Shown: positions 1 through 10,398 of the stretch, piece after piece
Numbering within the stretch: the first letter of the stretch is position 1
Layout: every line of letters begins with the position of its first letter
NCBI RefSeq assembly: GCF_040115645.1
Contig: NC_089558.1
Span: 3,100,001-3,164,000 of the forward strand
DNA length: 64,000 bases
Source: Euwallacea fornicatus
Lineage: Eukaryota; Arthropoda; Insecta; Coleoptera; Curculionidae
Reading direction: 5' to 3'
The notes under the pieces: generated by a model
Database searches by the model: none
What the model was told of the DNA's origin: nothing
Seen by the model: only the letters and a program-made list of their open reading frames with translations
Position numbers and translations under genes: made by a program

Positions 1-21
1 CCTTATCTTAGAATATTATTA

Positions 22-794
22 TACAGGGTGTCTGGAAATAACGTAGAAATATTTTGAGAGGTGATTCTAGAGATGAAAATAATGACAAAGTTTTTGTAAA
101 CGTACCCCTAAAATTGTTGATTCAGCGGACTAGAACCTCTTAAAGGGAGAACTTCAAAGATGGTTTCGCCGCCATATCTTCGAAATGATTTGCGTTACAA
201 TTATGAAATTCGCTACACTTTAATAAATTCGAATGGGAAAACTTTGTTAAGGTTAATAATTGCAGATTTTAGTCAGGAGCGTCATATACAGGGGGTTTCC
301 CACATAAATATTTCCCTAGCTTTTTTAATTATGACATTTAAAAATGTTTTAAATCGAACTTCTGAATTTCAAGGATTTTTAAGCGAAAAAGGCATTTTAT
401 CTCATTAGGATGGATGGATTTCCTGAAAAAATAGTTTTCATAAACTTATGCACGATTACGTGGATACTGAAATGAATCTTAATAAGTATAATAGGCATCC
501 TTTGCGATAAAAATATGTCTTTTATTTGCCAGCAATAACGTGACTAAGATTATTAAGAATTTATCATTTATTCACAACAAATGTTGATAATGGCCTCCGT
601 TTATTTCAAAGCATCCTTTAATAATTCGTTTCGAAAATATTGCGAAAGAACTATCATCAGAGTTCTCCCTTTAGGGGGTCTAGCCCTTTTAAAATGCAAG
701 TTTTGGGGTATGTTTCCAAGAACTTAAAAAAAATTATTTTAATGTCTAGAATCACCTTTTAAAATGTCTCGACGTAATTTCCGAACACCCCGTA
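22..794. mobile_element. Non-autonomous inverted-repeat DNA transposon
   Basis: The left end reads TACAGGGTGTCTGGAAATAA and the right end, reverse-complemented, reads TACGGGGTGTTCGGAAATTA. The arms stay alignable inward for over 200 bp, including a shared GGTGATTCTAGA block about 40 bp from each end and the block AAAGGGAGAACT near 140 and 665. Both ends lie at TA, as in the Tc1/mariner superfamily. No transposase frame lies inside, so it must be mobilised in trans if at all. The subterminal block also occurs in the transposase-bearing element at 10399-12553. Confidence 0.8.
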
Positions 795-3700
795 CTGTCG
801 TTATCGTTACTCTCTTTAATTAAATCTTAAAACCGAAATCAGGATGATTTATTAAATTCTCTACGAGTTTATTGTAAAGCTTCGGCTTTTAATTTGTTTT
901 TCCAATGAAATTTTTTTCCAAAAAAAAACAAAAAATGCCAAAGGAAACAAAAAAATAATGACTTAAAATAAAATAAACAACATTTTTGTATGCGAGTGTA
1001 TTCGGTCGACATACCGGCGTTATGATACCTCTAAGGTTTTTATTACTGTATAATTTTATTCGCATAATATCGGCAACAAATACACAAATTAAGGTGTTTT
1101 GGATTTACTATTAGAGATAAGGATAATGACGTAAATAATAATTCGGTAATTGCTTAGTATTTGTGTAACATAAGATAATCAAAAGAGAAGTGTACTTAAT
1201 ATGAATTGAGTATCTAAGATATTTTTTTCTTTTTGATTTAGACACGGAAGTTATCATTCAAAATCGTACTATTTTTATACAAGTTTTCAAGTGATCTCCA
1301 TTGACGAGCTCCCCTACTGAAGTTCAAAATCATTAATCACATTCAACTCGATGAACAATAAAGACACTGATACTTACCGAATCCGATAGTACCATCTACT
1401 AAAGGAACTAGTAAGAACAATTTTTTCGGTTAATTAACCTAGACTTACTAACCTTAATGATATTGTGTGTCGAGTTGTTGTTGCTTTCCATAATTCCGTT
1501 CTAAGGAATTTTTTCTAACTCATATCGCTGACCTGAAAAAAAATATTGTTCTTATCAAGAATTCGGTACCGATATATTTAAATGGTAGGAACTACATGCA
1601 TATACTGAGGAGCTAAAAAAATCTCGGTCAATCCCAAAGGTTTTTACAGCAACTGGATGGCTTTAAGGTCATTAATGTATAAAAGTCGCTACAGAAGGCC
1701 CTTTTAAAATATTTGATGTGTTTTTGCTATTTCGAACCTCTCTCTCATACGTCCATTTTTGACTCAGGATTAGATCATCATAATCAAGAAGTATACACCG
1801 AGGTTTCGACACAAAATGCATTAACGCCTTTAACGTACATAGGTCGTTACAGACAGTAGTTTGAAATTTTTCATGAAAAAAGAAATAGTTTGCTTTTTTT
1901 CAGGGGAGGGGAAGGAGTGGTAAAGAAGGCTTTAGTTTAATACAGAAATAACAAACTTATGAAGTTTCATTACTATCCAACAAACCAAGGAAGTTTATTT
2001 TTGCATACATTTTTGTATTTTGTATACCGAGTGTATTTTTAAAAACTTGCCACCCTCCAGACTTCTAGAAGTGCAACTAAAGTTAAAAATATCACGGTAA
2101 GTCGACTTTAGAATGGAGGGTGAACAGGGAGAATGAAAAACCATCGATCGACAATATTGCAGGGGTGGAAATCCTTTCGTTTTTACCAATAGAAAAACAT
2201 GGGGCAAGTGACACATCGTTTTGAAAGTCTTCAAATTTTCTAAAAAAACCTTCCCAATTTTTTTTTAAATTCAAATTTCGTTGAAGAAATGGGTTATTTT
2301 GTGAAATTATGAAAAGAAGGAACAAAAACGGACGCCCAATACTGGGTGGTAATTAATTCTATTTCCAAGATGGTGCCTTGGCGCACTGTGCTTTTTCGGT
2401 TCGACAGTTTCCTGAGAATAATTTTCCTGATAGGTGAATTGCCAGAAGAATTACCATCGAGTGACCAACTAGACCTCCCGATTTCACGCCTCTCCACCTT
2501 TTTTCTTTGAGAATTTGAGGATTAATGTACAGGATTTTCAAGTATGACATCGAAAACTTTTACCACCTTGTCATAACCTTTCACAACAGCCGTTTGAAAA
2601 AGTGCAATTAGAGTTTGAAGATCGTTTGCATTACTGCATAGAGAATAATGCAACGCATTTCGAACATCCCTAAAAAAAATTAAAATTAATTATAAAAATT
2701 AATTAAACAAATTGGTACTGTTGCTTATACAATTTGAATACCTTTTATACCGATGTGTCACTCGATCCATGTGTCCTATTTAAAAAAACGAAGGGTATGT
2801 TACCTTTGTGGTATTCATGATTGGGGGTGAGAACTTTATTTATTTTTCGTCTCCCTCATCCCTTCTATGGTTGAAGCGTCTCTGCACTTTTACCTTTAGC
2901 TCACACTTCTGAAAATCGAGGGGCGGCAAGTTTTAAAAAATACCCCTTGTATGTTTTATATTCGATTTCTTCGTATTTTTTGGGTCAACTTGGACAATTG
3001 TACGAAATATCCCATGAAATTTAATCAACTTTCCATAGCTACCCGTCGAAGACTATAAGACCGCTTCACAATCTATGACCAAAGGCGCGTGGAGGTTTTA
3101 TTCTTCGCAAAAAGCTCATTATTGGTTAAATTTAATTTAAGTTTTAAGTATACTCAATTTTCCCCCTTTATCTTGCTTAATATAAACTTTAATTTATAAC
3201 AGCAGGGTTTCATTTTCAATCGGGTACGACATCGATCTTATAGATGGTTTGTATGGGACAAACTCTCATATCAATCAATAATTTACCTCCGAACGATACA
3301 TTCCATTATTGATCAATGCGAAATAAAATAGTGTACTCGTATATCGTACATTCATGGTGAGTGTTTGTCGATGATTAATGGGGGGATCTCGAAAACTGGC
3401 AGAGTTAGAAAGCAGCTTAACCGCAGCAAGAACTGTTTCCTTTTTAGGAAAATTAAAGGCTTTCTTGATATTTTTATACCGCCAGTTTTCAAAATGAAGT
3501 CTATTTTTTCGGAATGAATATCCAATTTTCACTCATTTAGTCATAGAAGCAGTTAGAACAACTTATTTTTATGAGTAACGACCGCTAAGACAATTTTTTT
3601 TAATGCAAATATTGTGTCTTTTTATATTTCTGGATTTTGAAAATATAAATTTTTTTTCTTGTACTAAAAATGGTACTCTTTTTCACTTACAGGTAACACA

Positions 3701-4102
3701 AAGTTTTCAGCTGTCAAAAAAAATTCTATTTCAAGCAAAAACTTTTAATTTGGGGCTAGTACGGCCCTGTACATGTTTGGCTTTGGTGCTCAACTGAGTT
3801 TTCGAAAGGATTGGTTATCAAATGGACCATCCAAGGCGGCCACAAAATTCAAGATACATTAGCTAAGCTATAGAAAAAGCACCAAATCAAAAATTTGTCA
3901 AATTCCATGAAAAATTCTTTTTAAAAAACGATAAAATTTATTTATTAAATTTTGATGTATTAGACGGCTATTATTCAAAGTGCGGCAACATTTAAAGGGG
4001 TCATTTAAGTAGTGGCCAATCTTCAAGGACTGATTCTTTTAGTGATTTGAAAACAAAAAGTAATTATAAACACAGGTCCGGCAATGCCTCGTTTTCAAGA
4101 TA
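795..4102. other. AT-rich noncoding stretch
   Basis: I see no convincing gene here. Short open frames around 2000-2550 overlap on one strand without protein-like composition. A donor-like TTCATG/GTGAGTG at 3357 has no matching acceptor or open exon that I could defend. The end of the stretch (about 4060-4112) carries a GAGGC-containing block next to TACAGGATGTT, which resembles one solitary transposon end, but I found no partner. Confidence 0.5.
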
Positions 4103-4130
4103 CAGGATGTTATTTTTTTTTTAATAGTTA

Positions 4131-5125
4131 TATAGGGTGCCTCTAAAAGGTTTGTACGAAATTCGTCCACAGAGTCCTGAGGAGAAAACATGACGTTTTT
4201 ACCCGGTTTACCTTAGTTCAAAAGTGAAGGGTTGTAAAATTGCAGGTGAAAATTCAAAAAAGAAAAAAAAATTACTTCCTTTGTAATGGTACCATCTAAA
4301 CAAAATCACGTATCAAGGAGTTTTTAGGAGCGAGAAATCAGAATCCATTGCATTTTCGATGCACATTTTGAAAAGCACCGTCAGCGTTAGGTGAACTCTG
4401 TTTAAAAGGGCATAACTTTTTTAACACCCGGTATAAATTTAATTTATCGTCTTTCCTACATGTTTTAAGAAAAAAAAATATCTTGGTACAAGTTTCTACG
4501 GATATTCGATTTTGAGATATTTGAAATTTAAAGTTCGCTGCATGTCATGAGAAATAATTTTTCATGATGATTTAAAGTACATTTGTATAATACAGTAAGA
4601 TAAATAATAAAAAACTGGTATAGTCTAATAAAAATATTAATATTTAAAAAAATGATAAAAATTGAAAATTTATTGAATAAATATGCACTTTAAAGCTATT
4701 TTTCAAAACATGTAGCGAACTTTAAACTTGAAATATCTCAGAAAGAAACGTCCAGAGGGACTTGTACCCACATATCTTTCTTTCATAGACAATGTAGGAA
4801 GACACAAATTTTGACATAAATAAATTTTATACCGAGTGATAAAATAGTTATGTGCCATTAAAAAGAGTTCTCCTAGCGCTGGCAGCGCCGTCTGCCATGT
4901 GTGTCGAAAATGTAAACGGGTTCTGGTTTCTCATTTCTAAAAATCTGGTGATGCAACATTTTACTCATATTGTAACTGAAATAATATATATTTTTATTTT
5001 CACTTTGACGTCCTGTGTTTTCAAAAGCATCCATTTTTGGACTAAGGTAAATTGGGTTAAATCGTCATGTTTTCGCCTCAGAAGTTTCTTGTAGAATTTT
5101 GTAGAAATCTTTTAGAAGTACCCCG
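4131..5125. mobile_element. Foldback element with arms of about 430 bp
   Basis: The left end TAGGGTGCCTCTAAAAGG matches the reverse complement of the right end near 5100-5125. Inner arm blocks also pair: GAGGAGAAAACATGACG near 4180 with GAGGCGAAAACATGACG on the opposite strand near 5070, and TTTAAAGTTCGCT near 4530 with its complement near 4720. Pairing runs to a loop of roughly 100-150 bp at about 4560-4700, so the whole element is close to one palindrome. It has no coding capacity. It abuts the partial element at 5130-5956. Confidence 0.85.
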
Positions 5126-5129
5126 CCTT

Positions 5130-5956
5130 ATTCTGTAGTCATTTGCATTTCATTCCTCCTCATCCTGTTCTTCAAAAACGCATGGCGTCGTGCATAAGTG
5201 TCGCCCTTATGTTGTTCAGCGACAAGGGACAAGATAGAGCAGCCCTTAATTATTGGAATCACATCGTTCTTCCTCATAATTTTCTGTGAGCAGGGGTGCT
5301 GTAAGTGCGACTATCGTAAATTAGTTTTGTAGAAAGTATTTTTCTGAATCTGATGATGTATGACAAGTTAATATTAGAACAATTTTAAACTGAAAAAATT
5401 TAAAATGTCTATTTCTTTGAATACTGATACGTCGGCTTGAATATTACAAAGAAGATTTTTCTTTTGCATTTAACAATGTATTTATCCCTAGTTTACGTAA
5501 AATGTTATTGCCCCTTCTCGTCGGGTACCATATGAACGCCAGGCTCCAGGCATGTTTGGACAATAGGATGAGATGAACTGAAATGCAGATGATCACAGGA
5601 TAATGCAGATGGCCCCATGACGATATAGATGGTTACATAACTCGTAATGTGCAAATTTACCACTCAACATATATATTGTTCAAATTTTTCAATTTTTCTT
5701 AGTTAAAAATTGCTTTAACATTAGCTTGTCGTCCATTATGAAATTAAAAAACATATTGTCTATCAAAAAATGTAAAAAAAGAGTTTTATTTGAATTCCTG
5801 AAGTTGATACCCGAAGAAGGATAAGTTAAATTTAAAAAAAATCTTGACGTTATTTGGTAGTCAGAAAAATATCACTTTATTTGGTTTTTAATTAATCAAA
5901 ATTCGTTCGTAGATAACTGAGTTACAGCTTCGCCCGTTTTTTTGAGACATCCTGTA
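5130..5956. mobile_element. Partial copy of the 61424-62350 repeat family
   Basis: Positions of about 5330-5956 align in the same orientation with about 61620-62350, including the right terminus ACATCCTGTA, the block TTTATTTGGTTTTTA and the block AACTGAGTT. Positions of about 5131-5330 align with the reverse complement of about 61840-62020, including CATAATTTTCTGTGA. The left arm is therefore the inverted copy of the right arm. The outer part (about 330 bp) of the left arm is missing, and the neighbouring foldback element begins exactly there. No gene lies inside. Confidence 0.8.
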
Positions 5957-6229
5957 TTAAAAATTCTCCTAAGTAACAAAAAGATGCAAACTAATATGAC
6001 GGCAAAACTTAGTAACAGTTTTTAATGTAGAATAAATGAATAATTTTAAGCTAGAAATTTTTTTGTCTCCTTTTGCCAATGGCGTACACAGGAATAACGC
6101 CGGAAACCTAAGAAAAATCGAACAAGAAAAACACTGTTAAATCTACACTTGAACAAATGGTACTCATTTTTTGAGTAAAAAAACAAACGTTTATCAATAA
6201 TTATCACGAAATTTATAATAGCCGATGAA
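5957..6229. other. Noncoding, possibly transposon-derived
   Basis: No open frame of note. On the minus strand this is where the far C-terminal part of the transposase remnant at 6230-6424 would continue, but it is too decayed to read. Confidence 0.4.
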
Positions 6230-6424
6230 AATGCCCTTCAACCTCAATGCCGGCATTAGCTGTTCTCAATGTTGCGGAACAGGTTGAACTATTCCCGGCG
6301 TACATCTTATCTGATATCGATTCGTTCTATCTGATTCCTTCTATAAACGAAGGACTTTAGATGCCCTCAAAGGGAAAAATCTAACGGATTCGAATCCGGC
6401 GACCTGAGCGGCCATGAACGTGCG
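6230..6424 (-). pseudogene. Tc1/mariner-superfamily transposase remnant
   Basis: Read on the minus strand from about 6414, the translation is WPLRSPDSNPLDFSL, a stop, then GHLKSFVY. This matches the conserved third catalytic block of insect Tc1/mariner-like transposases, usually close to WPARSPDLTPLDFFLWGYLK. The aspartate of LDF is the expected third catalytic residue. A TGA replaces the usual tryptophan, and several more stops follow downstream. Only about 60 codons can be recognised, and the earlier catalytic blocks are gone. A terminus-like TACCCTGTG at about 6573 may be the end of the host element. It is a dead fragment and its sub-family is uncertain. Confidence 0.65.
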
Positions 6425-6432
6425 TAATGCGA

Positions 6433-9400
6433 AAAAATATAAATGTTTAAAAAAAGTCAGCGGCGCATAAATAACGATAATAACCATAAGTAAAACCGTC
6501 GAATTTCAACAAAATCGGCCATGGATTATTAAAACTTTTACGAAAACGCGATTTTTTAAGAAAACTTAAATACCCTGTGTCCTGGAAACGAACGACCTAT
6601 CTTTATACAATTGTTTCGTCTTAGAATCACCCAGAGAAACAACCCTTAAAGTTGGTCACGTACTTAAATCCCACTCCGTATAAATAACTATTAGTTCACT
6701 AGTGTTTAAAAAAATTATTTTCTGCTGGTCGCCTATTAATGCGGCTGATTAATATATTTACCGAAAATCGACCGTTAATGACGCTCTTTCACGCACAATT
6801 TTTCAAAAACTGCTTATGTACATTTATGGGTTATTTTATTTACCTTAAGTCCACTAATTTCTAATAATTAAAAATACGTTACATTTAAGATTTAATGCAA
6901 ATTAAATTTTCCACAAAGCTCATGACTTAAATTTGTTTATTCACTTGCTGGTTCACTTGTTGAAACGAGACTTAAGTAAAACTGCACCGATTTATAAACA
7001 GCAATCTAAATCAACTGGTGCGCGGACCTAATGCGAAGAAGTTCTTGACGAAGTGACCTCGCCCATAACAGTTTACACGAGGTCCCCGAAGCGAAATTGA
7101 ACTGCTTTAATTAAAACAATTTTAATTCGTTTAATATCTGCGTGCGGTTATTCTAAAATGTATTAAAAATCCTTTCCAAATACAGTACTTTGTTAAATGG
7201 GTTTTACCGAGGGATTGAAAGGCAAGTAAATATGGCCGAAAACCAGTTACGACTGTATTAATTAATATACGTATTGGATTAGATAAATTTAACTTCATTT
7301 TATGTGCGAATCACGATTTCTATTGTAGTAAGCAACACAAGTACCGATCAAAATCATTTTTCGAAGAAATTTTGATACTCGAATGATTTCAAGTATAATC
7401 CACGTACAGAGTGGTTCAACGAAAAGCACGTGCCTATTTTGCACATATATTTAAAATTGAATACGAAAATGCGCGTACACACAGATTTCCTTTTCACGCG
7501 GGAAGTTTTTGATGCGCAATCGTAAAAAACGTCATTCTGCGCATCAACAACTTTCCCTTACGATAACAAAATAGCTGAAATGGCGACTGCGCAGAACCAC
7601 AGATCACACTTGTGCGTTCGCGGCTTTTACTTAGCGCTTTCCCCCTCGAGCACAAAGTTAACGAACCTATACACGATTTTTTTTTAACAGACGAAAATCA
7701 CGATGCATATTCCTAGGCGGACCACAGTGTATCACATGAAACATTACACAGCCTGAAAGACTGTAATAAAGGATACGAGATTAGAAGTATATTAACCAAT
7801 TGTTTCTAAAGCTGATTCATTAATAAAAGTATTGCGCAGCTTGATATAGAAAAGCTAATTGATTAACGCATAATGGGAAAAGGCACGGTAAACAAGATTG
7901 TACGTATTAGGTGTATTGTCCTTACGGATGTGTAATAGAAACGTTACGATGATAATGAACCTAAATGATAATGAAAGCTGGCAGTAAGTTTGTTACAAAA
8001 GAGAAAATACTAAAATGGTTACAAAGAGATTGCGCCCGCTAGTGTTCGACCATGAGGATCATCTCGGTAACCATAGGAGGTACGAGTTGGGTTAATTTGA
8101 CGCAAAGTTGCGCAATTCAAGAATAAAAAAAAATTAATTCGTAAACCATGGGAGAAACCGAAATTTTGGAAAAAATATTACATTATTTCCGGATCGCATT
8201 TGACAAGCTGATCCAAAACGATTTCCATTTCATCACTGCAATTTTGCCTCTTCTACCACGTGGCGAAGCCACATTTAAAATCCGACGTTTCGATTTCCTC
8301 ACAACCTTCGTCACTTTTGGCTCGCATTATGGGCGTCTTTTCCATTTTTGAATTAACCTCCTTCTCTTGGATAGGATGATGTATCACATGTTGAGGTTCA
8401 GTTTAATCAAAAATCCCGTTTTTCAAGTTTTTGGGTAAAGGCAAACAAGGATTTATCAAAGAATGTGCGCAAAATTACGATATACGTAGGTTTGTTGGTA
8501 AATAAAGGGTGATCATTAAAAAAGATATTCCAGTAAGCGTCGAATGTCAGAGGCATGTCTTGGATAAATTCATTTCTTACCTGCTGTCGGTTGGATCTCT
8601 GATGGTAAATAGCAAATGGCTTAATCAACGCCCTACGTTGACGGTTCACCGTCTACTGCCAGTTTTTTTTTTTTAATGATTCACCTGTTACAATTCATTA
8701 GCTCAAATTTGCACTTGATTTAAGTTCCTACGCTAGATTGCATCGAAACGCTTCTGCTATGCGCACATGTTATTTAAACACCAACCGGTGTGTATAGTGA
8801 GAACAGTACATAAAGTTCTCATAGCATGGACTAACTGTTGTAATGTGTCCATTCGAGCGGGATTCGTCATTTCACTTTAACTGTGCACGTTCAAACAAGT
8901 GCAAAAAAAAAAATTAAAAAATAGAGAGATTTCATATGTATTTTTGCTTTTGAGTTCGAAGAGCACTGGAATCTTGACGGGTTTCGGAGAATAGAGCAAA
9001 CGGAATAAATTATAAATATGGTGTGAAATACGAAGTTTATCCAGAAGAGCGCTAGAAATGAATTAAAACAGGCTATAAATTAAATGAGGGCGGGAAATGG
9101 AGATATGTCACACGAACTTTCCCAACCTGTAGTGGGGTTAGTAATGATAAAATTATGCATGTGGTGCAAATATTCAACTATCTATTTTCCGCAATTACGA
9201 GCAACTATATCTGAACGAAAATATGAAATTTTATCTAAATTATTCTCAAGTAAGTTGATATTTGTTTTCATGACCGTGAATCGCATTATTTTCATCCAAA
9301 GTGATTAAAACGGTAATTATGTTAATTTATATGAATTAATTAATACTAGGAGTTAAGTGATCAATGCAATTAACTGATTAATTAATTCGTGCAAATGAGT

Positions 9401-10398
9401 ATAATATATGCATAGGTTCCTATAATGATGATGAGTATTTCGCAAGTAATTGAAGTAACTGATTAGATTTCAAGAATGCGTCTCAAAGTGAGTTCCTTAA
9501 ACATTTAAAACGTATCACGAAATTAATTTACCTGCTGTTTGTTTTTAAATCCCCATATTTCCTAACAAGTGAAGAAAAATACGAGCTGATTTCTTGTTTA
9601 ATACTTAAGGTTTTCTTCGAAATTGTAAAACAAAACTAGATATCTGTAGCAAACGTAGCTAATTTTTAAGTTTAATATACAAATTCAACTAATTTTACGC
9701 GGCTAACACACAAATCGAACTGATAAAGTTCAATAAAGGATAATGGGAAATTATCATTATTATTGTGGTTTAAATACAGGGTGAAACGATTTGATTTTTC
9801 ACATGGATATTTTACAATTTTAGCCCCAAATGAGACGCGAGTTTAGGGAAATATTTGTGTGATAAGTTTTATAAAATGGACGAAAATTTCGAGGCACAAG
9901 TTGGATTCTCACGTAAGTTAGGGCCTCACTTACGACAAAAAAGACCCGGTAATCTACACATCCGGTAACTTGGCCGAGCTAATCGGGGCTACTTTCCAAT
10001 TATTGCGGCCTAATACTTAATGATTGGCATATTGAGTTTGCGAGAGACATTTTTCAAATAATTAAAAGCTCCCATATCTTGGAGGTAGATCAAACAAGTC
10101 ATCGGCATGACTTGTATTTCCGTCAGGAACTATTTTCCACTTGATTAAACATTTTACTATGAAATTTTTCTTATTTAATGCGTTTAGAAAACTGGGGCAA
10201 AACTCATTTTTTAACAGCGATAGATGAAAAACAAATAATGTCACAAGAAGTTTGCCTTTCATGATAAATTAAAATGCTTTTAGTCGATGAGAAGATTTAC
10301 AGTATCCATTAATTTCCATTAACCATTGAAGTTTATTTTTTGAAATTCACCAATAACGAGACTCTTGACTGCATGGCGAATTCGATATTTATTATTGC
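6433..10398. other. Noncoding stretch with a CpG-richer patch
   Basis: No gene is supported. A CpG-richer patch at about 7480-7640 contains a hairpin (listed separately). A donor-like CAGCAG/GTAAGAA on the minus strand at about 8580 and AATT-rich sequence around 9300-9400 were examined but do not make an exon. TACAGGGTGAAACG at about 9776 resembles one solitary transposon end without a partner. Confidence 0.45.
7500..7557. repeat. CpG-containing inverted repeat
   Basis: GGGAAGTTTTTGATGCGCA at 7500-7518 pairs with TGCGCATCAACAACTTTCCC at 7538-7557 with about one mismatch and a 19-base loop. It lies in a locally CpG-enriched patch. It could be a structured transcript, a paired regulatory site or part of an old palindromic element. 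Confidence 0.6.

Noticed and set aside
2740..2955. Possible inverted-repeat element ending at TACCCCTTGTATG
   Set aside because: The supposed left partner matches too weakly.
8407..8649. Minus-strand frame with CAGCAG/GTAAGAA donor
   Set aside because: The upstream acceptor on the minus strand is purine-rich, and there is no promoter or motif.
9776..9800. Lone TACAGGGTG-type termini (also near 22396, 33081, 34474 and 44165)
   Set aside because: No matching inverted end was found at a reasonable distance, so no element is called.
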